This document shows, piece by piece, positions 8,052-18,262 of a DNA stretch of 24,243 bases. Under the pieces are notes generated by a model. That model made no database searches, was not told where the DNA came from, and saw only the letters and a list, made by a program, of their open reading frames with translations. Within the stretch, counting starts at the first letter, position 1. Every line of letters starts with the position of its first letter. A program made the translations under genes and the position numbers. Source of the DNA: Prorocentrum cordatum (lineage: Eukaryota > Sar > Dinophyceae > Prorocentrales > Prorocentraceae); contig CAUYUJ010011201.1 in the NCBI GenBank assembly GCA_963575745.1, positions 1 to 24,243 of the forward strand, given 5' to 3'.

Positions 8052-9181
8052 CTGGGCGCCGGCGGCAAACCGTCAACCTTTCTTACCGCCGGGGGACTCG
8101 TAGAGCTTCCTGACCATATATAATGTCAAAAGAAATGGAGAACGAATAGTTTTTCAGCCCGAGCGATTTCAGACCTCTCGATGCAACAGACGCACGCCCC
8201 TGATACTTCTGGATCGTTTTCTGTGCGTAGCAGCTCGTAGCTCTCCTACAGCCAGAGTTGAATACAGAAAAGGGACAACATCTGCCAAGGAAACTTCAAG
8301 AATACGAATAGCTTTGCGGACCTAGCCCGAGTAGCCAACCCAGTTCAGACCTCTGGATGCAATAGACGAACGCGCACAATGATTTCAAATCAGTTTCTGC
8401 ACGTATCAGCTCTGTAGCTCTCCTACAGCCCGAGTTACGTGCGAAAATCGACAGCACCTCTCAAGATGACTCGAACAATACGAATAGTTTCGCGAACCTA
8501 GCTCGAGTAGCAGACCGAGTTCAGACCTCTCAATGCGACAGGCGGACGCGCCTGATGTCTCTGAATCGATTCCTGTGATTCTCAGCCCTGTAGCCCCCCC
8601 TACAGCCCGAGTTGAGTGCAGAAAACCGACAGCACCTCTCAAGATGACTCCAACAGTACAAATAGTTTCGCGGACCTAGCTCGGGCAGCAGACCGAGTTC
8701 AAAGCTCGGTTTCCGTCAATGTCAGCTCTGTAGCTGCCCTACGGCTCGAGTTAAGTACAGAAAACCGAGAGCGCCTGTCAAGATGACTCGAATAATACGA
8801 ATAGTTTTGCGGACCTAGCTCGGCTAGCAGACTGAGTTCAGACCTCTGGATGCAACAGACGAACGCGCCTGATCATACTGAATCGATTAGGTGTGCTTAC
8901 CAGCTCTGTAGCTGTCCTAAAGCTCGAGTTATGTTGAGAAAACCGTCATCGCGTGTCAAGATGACTCGAAACGGCCGATCCCGCCGGGATGATTTTTGGC
9001 AGAGAAAATATCCGATCGAGCTGAGATTAAGACGGCGAGCGGGAATATGATCGAATATCACGGGAAAAAATACTAAAGCTTAAACGAATTGAGAGATTCC
9101 GAGAAAAAAATCAACCGACCAAAAGTTACCAAAAGGTCCGTCGAGATTTTTCTTGCCAACTAGCTCTCCAGCGCTCCGGAA
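8052..9181 (+). mobile_element. Family B element, 3' terminus displaced (5 monomers)
   Basis: CTGGGCGCCGGCGG start; hairpin arms 8059-8068 and 8083-8092 with one C-A mismatch; ACTCGTAGAGCTTCC follows. The leader TATATAATGT...AGTTTTTCAGCCC precedes about five monomers (GAGTTCAGA-like words near 8340, 8518, 8695, 8835), then the conserved tail (GATCGAGCTGAGATTAAG, ATCACGGGAAAAAATACTA, CCAACTAGCTCTCCAG). Interrupted by a C element after CCGGAA; its GAGTTA end is not seen next to it. Confidence 0.87.
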
Positions 9182-9538
9182 CTGGGAGCCGGCGGTAAAC
9201 CGTCAACCAGGTTACCGCCGGGAGCCTCGTAGAGCTCTTTCCTCGCACGGCGCTGCTTCGAACATGCGCGAGAAGCTTTCCCATACGCGAGCTGAAAACT
9301 CGAAAAAGTTGTTTTTTTGTTTTTTTGTTTTTTTTCAGTTGTCGCCCAAAGACGGTTCCCCCAAGTGTTTTGATAGTAAAACTGCAGCTACGAACCTGAG
9401 AATTCGACTGACGAACGCGGGATAACCCAGCACAGGTGCGAAAAATACCAGCTCTCAAAAAGAATTTTCAAATCTCTCACAAAGTTCGTCCAACCGACCC
9501 AAAGTTCACACATTGTCCGTCGGAGCCGGGTCGGCCAA
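9182..9538 (+). mobile_element. Family C element, 5' and middle part
   Basis: CTGGGAGCCGGCGG, hairpin CCGGCGGTAA (9189-9198) with TTACCGCCGG (9212-9221), loop ACCGTCAACCAGG, then CCTCGTAGAGCTC. The body has a T-rich region (TTTTTTGTTTTTTTTC), CCAAGTGTTTTGATAGTAAA and ACAGGTGCGAAAAATACC, shared with A. Broken at GGCCAA by a B element. Confidence 0.88.
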
Positions 9539-10693
9539 CTGGGCGCCGGCGGTAAACCGTCAACCTTTCTTACCGCCGGGGGACTCGTAGAGCTTCCTGA
9601 CAATATATAATCTCGAAAAAAATGCAGAACTAATAATTTTTCAGCCCAAGCGATTTCAGACCTCTCGATGCAACAGCCGAACGCCGCCCATTATTCTGGA
9701 TTGTCTTCTGTACGAGCTCTGTAGCTCTCCTACAGCCCGAGTTACGTGCGTAAATCGACAGCACCTCTCAAGTTGACTCGAACAATACAAATAGTTTCGC
9801 AAACCTAGCTCGAGTATCAGACCAAGTTCAGACCTCTCAATGCGACAGGCGGACGCGTCTGATGTCTCTGAGTCGATTCCTGTGATTACCAGCCATGCAG
9901 CCCCCCATACAGCCCGAGTTCAGTGCAGAAAACCAACTGCACCTCTCAGGATGACTCGAACAATACGAATAGTTTCGCGGACCTAGTTAGGGCAGCAGAC
10001 CGAGTTCCGAGCTCTTGATTCGACAGGCGGACGCGCCTGATGTCTCCAAATCGATTCCTGTGACTACCAGCACTGTAGCCCCCCTACAGCCCGAGGTAAG
10101 TACAGAAAACCGACAGCACCTCGCAAGATGACTCGAACAATACGAGTAGTTTCGCGATTCTAGATCGGGCAGCAGACCGAGTTCAGAGCTCTGGATTCAA
10201 CAGACAAGCGGAACTGATGATTCTAAATCGTTTTCTGTCAGTATCAGCTCTGTAGCTGTCATATAGCTCGAGTTAAGTACAGAAAACCAAGAGCGCCTGT
10301 CAAGATGACTCGAATAATACGATAGGTGCGGACCTAGCTCGGCTAGCAGACCGAGTTCAGACCTCTGGATGCAACAGACGAACGCGCCTGATCATTCTGA
10401 ATCGATGAGGTGTGCTTACCGTGGCCTTTATCTCGAGTTAAGTTCAATATACCGAGAGCGCGTATCAAGATGACTCGAAACGGCCGATCCCGCCGGGACG
10501 CTTTTTAGCGGCAAAAGGAACCCGATCGAGCTGAGATCAAGATGGCGAGCGGAAATAAGATCGAACATCACGGGAAAAATACTAGAGCTCAAACGAATTG
10601 AGGAATTTCGAGAACAAAATTTTCAACCGACCAAAAGTCATCAAAAGGTCCGTCGAGACTATTCTTGCCAACTAGCTCTCCAGCGCCCCGGAA
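9539..10693 (+). mobile_element. Family B element, 3' terminus displaced (5 monomers)
   Basis: Cleanest B 5' end: hairpin CCGGCGGTAA (9546-9555) with TTACCGCCGG (9570-9579), 14-nt loop starting ACCGTCAACC, then ACTCGTAGAGCTTCC. Monomer words GAGTTCAGA or GAGTTCCGA occur near 9825, 9998, 10177 and 10349, followed by the standard tail. Broken after CCCCGGAA by an A element, the same position at which the previous B copy is broken. Confidence 0.88.
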
Positions 10694-11088
10694 CTGGCGC
10701 CGGCGGTGAACCGTCAACCTGGTCACCGCCGGGAACCTCGTAGAGCTCCTTGCAGGCGTGAGAGTGCTCAGAGTCGAAAGAGAGAGCTTCTGGAGGCATT
10801 TCTCGAGAAATTGAACATTGATTTTTTCATGTCGAGAAAAAGTTAGTTCCGCCTAGTGTTTTGATAGTAAATGTGCGCCTACAGAGCTCATATTAAGACG
10901 CAAAGGTCCTCATAGTCGTTTACGGGTGCGGAAAATCTGCTTTCTCAAAATAAATGGTGAAATATCTTTCAAATATTCGCAAAACCACCCAACAGTTGCC
11001 ACTTTGTCCTTTCTGGTCAGGTCGACCAACTAGCTCCACCCCGCGCCGGAATTCCTCTAGCTCATCGATGCCGAAGAGCTCTACGAGG
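10694..11088 (+). mobile_element. Family A element, complete copy (395 bp)
   Basis: Hairpin CCGGCGGTGA (10700-10709) with TCACCGCCGG (10723-10732), loop ACCGTCAACCTGG. The internal inverted-repeat copy ACCTCGTAGAGCTC is at 10735-10748 and the terminal copy at 11076-11088. The 3' hairpin is CCTC (11054-11057) with GAGG (11085-11088) and AGCTC (11059-11063) with GAGCT (11076-11080). The right flank is monomer sequence, not the expected B 3' end, so a rearrangement followed insertion. Confidence 0.9.
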
Positions 11089-11900
11089 AATATGCGGACC
11101 TGGCTGAAGTAGCAGACTGATTTGAGGACCTAATGATTCTCGATCGATTACGTGGCGTAACAGCTTTCTGGCCCCCCTACAGCTCGAGTTAAGTACAGAA
11201 ACCAGACAGATGACTGGAAAAAGACAAACTGTTGGATCTAGCACAAAACGCAGACCAATTTCAGAACTGTCGATGCAACAGACAAACGCGCCTTATGATT
11301 CTTCATCGATTCGTCTGCGTTCCAGCTAAGCAGCTCTCGCACAGTACAGAAACCGATAGCACCTGTCAAGATCACTCGTATAATACGAATAGTTTCGCGG
11401 GCCAAGCTCGAGCACACCGAGCTCAGACCTCTCGAGCGAACAGACGAACGTCGTGAAAATGACTCAAAGAATACGAATAGGGTTGCAGACCTAGCTCGAG
11501 CAGCAGACCGAGTTCAGAGCTCTCGATGGAACAGACGAACGCGCCTCTTGATTCTGAATCGATTTCTGTGAGTATGAGCTCTGTAGCTGTCCTAAATCTC
11601 GAGATAAGTACAGAAAACCTTCAACGCGTGTCAAGATGACTCACAACGCCCATTGGTTCCAGCAAGTGTTTTGATAGTTATATTGCAGCTACGGACATGA
11701 GAATTTGACTGTCAGACGCGGCATAACCCGCTACAGGTGGGGAAAAAACTAGTTCTCAAAACGAATTTTCAAATTTTACACAAAGATCCAAAAACCGACC
11801 CCACGTCGCCGCATTGTCCCTTAAGGTCGGGTCGGCCAACTAGCTTCACCCCGCGCCGGAATTCCTCTCGCTCATCGTTGCCGAAGAGCTCTACGAGGTA
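11089..11900 (+). mobile_element. B-type monomers joined to a family C 3' end
   Basis: Three monomers or so (11089-11645), ending in the last-monomer sequence GTGTCAAGATGACTC. At about 11650 this switches, without the usual B tail, to the C body (GGTTCCAGCAAGTGTTTTGATAG) and ends with GAAGAGCTCTACGAGGTA (11883-11900). The same switch point occurs in the copy at 12082-12801, so this is a recurrent element type whose 5' end is lost here. Confidence 0.78.
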
Positions 11901-12081
11901 CCTGTTGTTGTCCAAAACCCGGATAGCCAAGCGAGAGACGCGCGCGCACGGGTCTCGTCGCGCAAGCGCCACCTCGTGCCTCCAGCGCCGCGCGCCCTTC
12001 CGCGCTCGCAGACTGTTCCACCTGTAGTTGTCCACTTGGTAGCGCCCAAAGCCCGGAGAGCAAAGAGCACACACACCAGAA
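11901..12081 (+). mobile_element. Family ED, 5' segments in tandem
   Basis: CCTGTTGTTGTCCAAAACCCGGATAGCCAAGCGAG opens a GC-rich E segment (CGCGCGCACGGGTCTCGTCGCGC). At about 12030 a second start-like copy appears: CTTGGTAGCGCCCAAAGCCCGGAGAGC, then ACACACACC. Both resemble the ED 5' end seen at 7726 (reverse) and 20474. No CTCCGGGA end before the next element. Confidence 0.65.
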
Positions 12082-12801
12082 CTGGGACCCGGCGGTAAAC
12101 CGTCAACCAGGTAACCGCCGGGAGCCTTGTAGAGCTCAATTATCGCGCGGCGCTGCTTGGAGCATATGAAAAAAAAACGTTCTCAAGCGTGAAGAAAAAA
12201 GCTCGAAAAAAATACGTGTTTTCCATTTTGCATCTTCTTTTCTGGCTCGAGTGCCAGACCGAGTTGAGACCTCTCAATGCGAGAAAGCGCCGGTTGATAT
12301 TGGATCGGTTTATATAGCTCTTCTAAACCTTCAGTTAAGGGAAAAAGACAGCACCTGTCAAGATCACTCGTACAATACGAATAGTTTCGCAGATCTAGCT
12401 CGAGTAGCGGACCGAGTTGAGACCTCTCGATGGAACCGACGAACGCGTCTCATGGGTGTGAATCAGTTTCTGTAAGCATCAGCTCTGTATCTCTCCCAAA
12501 TCTCGAGTTAAGTACAGAAAACAGTGAACGCGTGTCAAGATGACTCGGAACACAGTCGGTTCCAGTAAGTGATTTGATAGTAATATTGCAGCTACGGACC
12601 TGAGAATTTAACTCGCAAACGCGGCATAACCCACTACAGGTGAGAGAAATATTCGCTCTCGAAACGAATTTTCACATTTTTCACAAAGATCGAAAAACCT
12701 ACCCCAAGTCGCCACATCGTCTCCAAGGTCGGGTCGGCTAACTAGCTTCATCTTGCGCCCAAAATCCTCTTAGCTCATCTTGGCGAAGAGCTCTACAAGG
12801 A
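12082..12801 (+). mobile_element. Composite element: C ends with a B monomer core (720 bp)
   Basis: Starts CTGGGACCCGGCGG with the C hairpin (8-bp stem, one slipped base) and CTTGTAGAGCTC. At about 12242 it enters monomer sequence (GCTCGAGTGCCAGACCGAG), about one and a half monomers. Near 12545 it switches to the C body (GGTTCCAGTAAGTG) and ends GAAGAGCTCTACAAGGA. It shows that family B monomers and family C termini combine in one element. Confidence 0.8.
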
Positions 12802-13071
12802 TAGCTGTTCCTGGCTAGCTCTCAAACACTTTCGTGAAACTTCTCTGGAGCTCTGGGACGCTCCCCTGCAGCGCTGCTAAAGCGCTGCCAGGTTCGCTTT
12901 CACGCGTGCCTGCACGCGCGGGCGCTTGCCGGACACTCACTCTCCCGGACCAGCTGCCAGCTCGGGCAACTCGCTGCGGGGAACGTGGACGCGCCGTGGA
13001 GGAACTCCCAGCAGGCATCACACCGCCCGGCTTCTAAACATAAACCCTCTAGCTCTCAGCGAGCTCTCCGG
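12802..13071 (+). mobile_element. Family ED element, diverged
   Basis: Aligns to the inner ED half: GACGCTCCCCTGCAGCGCTGC, CACGCGTGCCTGCACGCG (foldback region, damaged), CTGCGGGGAACGTGGA, AGCTCTCAGCGAGCTCTCCGG. The left boundary is uncertain. The full-length open frames here are shadows. Confidence 0.7.
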
Positions 13072-13427
13072 AAAGAAACCCGGATAGCCAAGCGAGGGAC
13101 GCGCGCGCACGTGTCTCGTCGCGCAAGCGCCAGCCCGGGCCGTGTCTCCACGCCGCGCGTGCTTCTGCGCTTGCAGACTGTTCCATTCACACGCTGTGCG
13201 CATGGGGTGCGAGCAGATGCCTTAGACGTGCGCAAAGGCGCTGGAAATCGCCGCTGCCCGGGAAGCTTGGCGAGGTCTCTTACGCTTTGTGCGCATAGGG
13301 TGCGACCAGATGCCTCAGACGTGCGGAAAGCGCTGGAATTCGCACGAAGCGGAGCTCGACGGTCACGGGGAAACGCCCCTGAAGCGCTTTTAAATGGCTG
13401 ACAGCGACGCTTTCACGCGCGCCTAAA
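13072..13427 (+). mobile_element. Family ED 5' segment followed by a 91-bp direct duplication
   Basis: AACCCGGATAGCCAAGCGAGGGACGC is the E start again. Beyond 13190 come two imperfect copies with a period of about 91 bp, 13191-13251 and 13282-13343, sharing GTGCGCAT-GGGTGCGA, AGATGCCT-AGACGTGCG and AAGCGCTGGAA. Not seen elsewhere in the window. No terminus recognised before the A element at 13428. Confidence 0.6.
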
Positions 13428-13654
13428 CTGGCGCCGGCGGTGAACCGTAGATCTTAGTCACCGCCGGGAACCTCGTAGAGCTCATGCGTGAGAGTCGAAA
13501 GAAGAGAGAGCTTTATTTTTTTAATGTCGGAATGAAGTTGGTTCCCCCAAGTGTTTCGGTAGTGTAGATCATATTAAGACGCAGAGGCCCTCATAACCTT
13601 TTACAGGTGCGAAAAATCTGCTGTCTTGAATAAACAATCAAATGTCTTCAAACA

Positions 13655-13990
13655 CTGGGAGCCGGCGGTAAACCGTCAACCAGGTTACCGCCGGGAGCCT
13701 CGTAGAGCTCCTCTCTCGCACGGCGCCACTTGGAACCCGTGGGAGAAACTTTCTCACACGCGAGCTGAAGGATCGAAAAAGTAAGTTTTTGAGTTATCAC
13801 CGAAAGACGGTTCCACCAAGCGTTTTGATAGTAATACTGCAGCTATGAACCTGAGAATTTGACTGACAAATGCGGCATAACATACTACAGGTGCGAAAAA
13901 TACCGGTTCTCGAAACGAATGTTCAAATCTCTCACAAAGTTCGTCCAACCGACCGAAAGTTCGCACATTGTCCGTCGGGGCCGGGTCAGG
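13655..13990 (+). mobile_element. Family C element, 5' and middle part
   Basis: CTGGGAGCCGGCGGTAAACC start with the C hairpin and GCCTCGTAGAGCTC. The body is as in the 9182 copy, including CCAAGCGTTTTGATAG and GGTGCGAAAAATACC. It passes into another C copy near 13990 (GGGTCAGGAAAAGGCGGCGG) with a damaged start. Confidence 0.82.
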
Positions 13991-14385
13991 AAAAGGCGGC
14001 GGTAAACCGTCAACCTGGTAACCGCCGGGAACCTCGTGGAGCTCTTTTCTTGCACGGCGATCGTCGGAACACATGAAGAAAGCTTCTGAAGCGCAAGACA
14101 AAAAACTCGAAAAAATACGCTTTTCTGTTTTATCCAACGTCGGTTGCTCCAAGTGTTTTGATAGTAATACTGCACCTATAGACCTGAACATTTTACTGGC
14201 AGACGCGGCATAACCGACTACAGGTGCGAAAAATCTGTTCCCAAATAAATGCTCAAATATCTTTCAAATATTCGCAAAGACACCCAAAAGTTGTCACTTT
14301 GTCCTTTCTGCCCGGGTCGACCAACTAGCTCCACCCTGCGCCGGAATTCCTCTAGCTCATCCATGTCGAATAGCTCTACGAGGTA
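13991..14385 (+). mobile_element. Family C element, near complete
   Basis: The start is degraded (AAAAGGCGGCGGTAAACC instead of CTGGGAGCC...), but the hairpin, CCTCGTGGAGCTC, the body and a complete A/C-type terminus (AGCTCTACGAGGTA at 14372-14385) are present. The exact left end is uncertain by about 10 bp. Confidence 0.8.
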
Positions 14386-14620
14386 TTCGCAAAACCACGA
14401 AAAAGTTGTGAGATTGTCCTTTCGGATCGGCTCGACGAACTAGCTCCAGCCCGCGCCAGAAGTGGCGCCGGCGGTGAACCGTCAACCTGTTCACCGCCAG
14501 GAACTTCGTAGAGCTCCTTTCACGCGTGAGAGTGCTCAGAGTCGAAAGAGAGACCTTCTGGAGGCATTTCTCAAAAGGCAAAATTGATTTGTTCATGTCG
14601 ACATGAAGATGGTTTCTACA

Positions 14621-15944
14621 CTGGGCGCCGGCGGTAGACCGTCAAGCTTGGTTACCGCCGGGAGACTCGTAGAGCTTCCTGACAATATATAATGTCAAAC
14701 AAAATTGCAGAGAACGAGTAGTTTTTCAGCCCAAGCGGTTTCAGACCTCTCGATGCAACAGCCGAACGCCCCCCGATGCTTCTGGATTGTCTTCTGTACG
14801 AGCTCTGTAGCTCTCCTATAGCCCGACGTGCGTTAATAGACAGCACCTGTGAAGATGACTCGAACAAAACGAATAGTTACCTCGTAGAGCTCTTCGGCAT
14901 CGATGAGCTAGAGGAATTCCGGCGCGGGGTGGAGCTAGTTTGCCGACCCGACCAAAAGAGACAATGTGACAACTTTTGGGTGGTTTTGCAATTTTTCAAA
15001 GATATTTGACAATTCATGTTGAGAAAGCAGATTTTTCGCACCTGTAAACGACTATGAGGACCTCTCTGTCTTAGTTTGAGCTCTGTAGGCGCACTTTTAC
15101 TGTCAAAACACTTAGCGGAACCATCTGCACGTCGACACAAAAAAAAAAAAAATGTTTCCCTTTTTCGAGAAATGCTTCCAGAAGCTCCTCTCTTTCGACT
15201 CTGAGCACTCTGACGCGTGAAAGGAGCTCTACGAGGTTCCCGGCGGTGACCAGGTTGACGGCTCACCGCCGGCGCCAGTTGGCAAACCCAGCTCGAGTAT
15301 CAGACCGAGTTCAGACCTCTGAATGCGACAGACGGACGCGTATGATGTCTCCGAATCGATTCCTGTGATTACCAGCCCTACAACACCCTACAGCCTGAGT
15401 TAAGTGCAGAAAGCCGAGAGCACCTCTCAGGATGATTCGAACAATACGAACAGCTTCGCGATTCTAGATCGGGCAGCAGACCGAGTTCAGAGCTCTGGAT
15501 TCAACAGACAAACGCGACTGATAATTCTGAATCGATTTCTGTAAGTATTAGCCCTGTAGCTCGTATAGCTCGCGTTAAGTACAGAAACCCGACAGCACCT
15601 CTCAGGGTGACTCGAATAATACCAATAGGTTTGCGGACCTGGCTCGGCTAGCAGACCGAGTTTAGACCTCTAGATTCGAGAGGCGAACGCGACTGATCAT
15701 TCTGAATCGATGAGCTGTCCTCACCAGACCTGTAGCTGTCCTGAAGCTCGAGTTATGCTCAGAAAACCGTCATCGCGTGTAAATATGACTCGAATAATAC
15801 GAACAGGTTTGCGGACCTAGCTCGGCTAGCACCAAAGTGACGAAAAGGTTCGTCAAGATTTTTTCTTGCTAACCAGCTCTCCAGCGCCCCGGAATTACTC
15901 TTAAGCTTCCAGCAATAGCTTGCTAAGGGAAGCTCTACGAGTCA
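14621..15944 (+). mobile_element. Family B element, complete but interrupted
   Basis: Starts CTGGGCGCCGGCGGTAGACC (hairpin with a weakened loop, CCGTCAAGC). Leader and first monomer run to 14877, a reversed A element is inserted at 14878-15278, then monomers resume (CAAACCCAGCTCGAG). The usual tail is shortened and the 3' hairpin ends GGGAAGCTCTACGAGTCA. Confidence 0.85.
14878..15278 (-). mobile_element. Family A element, complete, reverse orientation (401 bp)
   Basis: Reverse complement runs CTGGCGCCGGCGG to ACGAGGTA. Plus-strand flanks ACGAATAGT and TTGGCAAACCCAGC rebuild the B monomer word ACGAATAGTTTCGCAAACC, apart from one C-to-G change. Hairpin, both inverted-repeat copies and body are intact, so it is among the youngest copies. 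Confidence 0.92.
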
Positions 15945-16060
15945 AGTGTTTCGATAGTAAAAATGCGACTACAGAGCTCACATTCAGACTGAGAGGCTCT
16001 CGTAATCGTTTACAGCTTCGAAAAAATACTTTCTTAAAATAAACGTGGAAGCGTCAACAA

Positions 16061-16800
16061 CTGGGCGCCGGCCTTTGTTACCGCCGAAGACTCGTAGGGC
16101 TTCCAGAGAAGATATAGCCCCTACAGCCTCAGTTAGGATGACTCGAAGAATACGAATAGTGTCGCGTAGTTCGGGCAGCAGACCGAGTTCCGAACTCTGG
16201 AGTCGACAGGCGGACGCGCCTGACGTCTCTGAATCGATTCCGGCGATCATCAGCACTGTAGCCACCATACAGTCCCAGTTAAGTACAGAAAACCGAGAAC
16301 ACCTCTCAAGATCACGCGAACAATACGATAGGTTCGCGATTCTAGATCGGGCAGCAGACCGAGTTCAGAGCTCTGAATTGAACCGACAAACGCGCCTAAT
16401 TTTTCTGAATCGGTTTATGTAAGTAGCAGCTATGTAGCTGTCCTATAGCTCGAGTTAAGTACAGAAAACCGAGAGTACCTGTCAAGATGACTCGAATAAT
16501 ACGAACAGGTTTGCGGACCCAGCTCGGCTAGCAGACCGAGTTAAGTCCTCTGGATGGACCAGACAAACGCGTCTTATCATTCTGAAACGTAAGCTGTGCT
16601 CATCAGCTATGGAGCTGTCCTCTATCTCGACTTAAGTTCAAAATACCGACAATGACTCGAAACGGCCGATCCCGCCACAGTGCTTTTTGGCAGCAAAAGA
16701 TACCCAATCGAGCTCAGATCGAGATGGCGAGCGGGAATGAGATCGAATATCACGGGAAAAAATACTAGAGTTCAAACGAATGTTCAAATTTCGAGAACAA
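16061..16800 (+). mobile_element. Family B element, deleted 5' hairpin, 3' end displaced
   Basis: Begins CTGGGCGCCGGCCTTTGTTACCGCCG: the left arm's GGTAA and most of the loop are missing, so the 5' stem cannot form normally. Monomers show ATCGATTCCGGCG, ATCGGTTTATG and similar. The tail is interrupted after CGAGAACAA by an ED start. Confidence 0.82.
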
Positions 16801-16870
16801 CTTGTAAGCGTCCACTTGTAAGCGTTCTAAACCCGGATAGCGAAGCCAAGCGCGAAACGTCGCACGGGAA
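16801..16870 (+). mobile_element. Family ED element, 5' 70 bp
   Basis: CTTGTAAGCGTCCACTTGTAAGCGTTC shows a 13-bp tandem duplication of the ED start, followed by AAACCCGGATAGCGAAGCC and CGCACGGGAA, where a C element is inserted (compare CGCACGGGGACC at 20522). Preceded by A, as for the other families. Confidence 0.78.
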
Positions 16871-17032
16871 CTGGAACCGGCGGTAAACCGTCAACCAGGT
16901 TACCGCCGGGATGCTCGTAGAGCTCTTTTCTCGCACGGCGCTCCTCGGTACTTATGGAGGAAGACTCTGGAGCAAGATCCCGAAAACTCGAAACATCACG
17001 TTTTATGTTTTCATCGAAAGGTGGTTTCGCCA

Positions 17033-18123
17033 CTGGGCCGGCGGTAAACCGTCAACCTTTCTTACCACCGGGGGACTCGTAGAGCTTCCTGACAATATAC
17101 AATGTGGAAAAGGATTTCAGATAACGACTAGTTTTTCAGCCCCAACGATTATAGACCTCTCAAGATGACTCTAACAAAACAAACAAACAGTTTTCCAATC
17201 GAGCTCGAGTATGAAACCGAGTTCAGACTTCTGAATGCGACAGGCGCACGCGTCTGATGTCTGCGGATCGATTCCTGTGATTACCAGCTCTGCAGCCCCT
17301 GAGTAAAGTGCAGAAAACCGAGAGTACTTCTCAGGATGACTCGAATAATACAACAGTTTCGCAGACCGAGTTCGAGCAGCAGACCGAGTTCCGAGCTCTC
17401 GGTTCGACGAACGGACGCGCCTGATGTCTCGAAATCGATTACTGTGACCAGCAGCACTGTAGCCCTCCCCCAGCACGATTTAAGTACAGAAAACCGAGAG
17501 CACTCCTCAAGATGATTCGAACAATACCAATGGGTTAGCGAACCTAGCTCGGGGAGCAGGCCGAGTTCAGAGCTTGTGATTCAACAGACGAACGCGCCTG
17601 ATGATTCTGAATCGATTTCTGCGATTACCAGCTCTGTCGCTGCCCTACAGATCGAGTTACGTCTGCTACAATGACTCGAATAATACGAATAGGTTTGCGA
17701 CCCTAGCTCGTCTAGCAGACCGAGTTCAGACCTCTGGGTTCAACAGACGAACGCGCCTGATTATTCTGAATGCATGAGCTGTGCGGACCAGCTCTGTAGT
17801 TGTCCTGAAGCTCGAGTTATCTTGAGAAAACCGACAGCGCGTATTAAGATGACTCGAAATGACTGTTCCCGCCCGTGTGCGTTTTGGCATTCAAAGTTAC
17901 CCGATCGAGCTGAGATCAAAGATGGCAAGCGGGAATAAGATCGAATATCATGGAAAAAACACTAGAGCTCTAACGAATGTTCAAATTTTGAGAACAAAAT
18001 TTTCAACCGACCAAAAGTCAGCAAAAGGTCCGTCGAGATTTTTCTTGCCAACTAGCTCTCCAGCTCCCCGGAATTACTCTTAAGCTTCCAGCAACAACTT
18101 GCTAAGGGAAGCTCTACGAGTTA
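17033..18123 (+). mobile_element. Family B element, complete and uninterrupted (1,091 bp)
   Basis: Best reference copy. Hairpin arms are 17038-17047 and 17062-17071 with one C-A mismatch. ACTCGTAGAGCTTCC at 17075-17089 exactly matches the reverse complement of 18107-18121. The 3' hairpin is AGCTTCC (18083-18089) with GGAAGCT (18107-18113) and ACTC (18076-18079) with GAGT (18118-18121). Four monomers are marked by GAGTTCAGA-like words at 17219, 17386, 17563 and 17722. The inverted repeat is 42 bp from the 5' end but only 2 bp from the 3' end. No coding frame over about 100 residues. Confidence 0.92.
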
Positions 18124-18262
18124 AGTGTTTTGATAGCAATACTGCCCCTACAGGCATCAGAAGTTGTTGACGAACGCGAAATAACCTACTACAGGTGCGA
18201 AAATTACCGGGTCTCAAAATAAATGTTCAAATCTCTCATAAAGTTTGTCCAACCGACCCAAA

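Larger units (their letters stand above)
13428..14461 (+). mobile_element. Family A element, split by a family C insertion
   Basis: The 5' part is 13428-13654 (loop diverged to ACCGTAGATCTT, shortened body). The remainder 14386-14461 resumes with TTCGCAAAACCAC, so the interior 13655-14385 is an insert: TCTTCAAACA + TTCGCAAAACC rebuilds the A consensus with no extra base. The 3' terminus is not present, because at 14462 another A element starts after CCGCGCCAGA. Confidence 0.85.
14462..16060 (+). mobile_element. Family A element split by a family B insertion
   Basis: Parts 14462-14620 and 15945-16060. The first base of the start is changed (GTGGCGCC for CTGGCGCC); the hairpin stem is extended but has a C-A mismatch. 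Removing 14621-15944 joins GGTTTCTACA to AGTGTTTCGATAGTA, matching the A consensus CCAAGTGTTTTGATAGTA. The right part ends at GTCAACAA where another B element starts. Confidence 0.83.

Noticed and set aside
9182-9538. Canonical Helitron
   Set aside because: No 5' TC or 3' CTRR end and no strict A|T target; only the Helentron/Helitron2-like traits fit, so no firm assignment is made.
12985-13401. 138-residue plus-strand open frame
   Set aside because: Crosses three repeat segments (ED end, E start, 91-bp duplication) and keeps no shared frame in related copies.
17219-17232. RNA polymerase III B-box in GAGTTCAGACCTC
   Set aside because: Only a loose match to GGTTCGANNCC, with no A-box at a proper distance; T-runs are not consistently placed.
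17563-17640. Hammerhead ribozyme (CTGATGA in B monomers)
   Set aside because: CTGATGA is not conserved between monomers (CTGATGTC, CTGATCA also occur), and no GAAA core follows a proper stem II.
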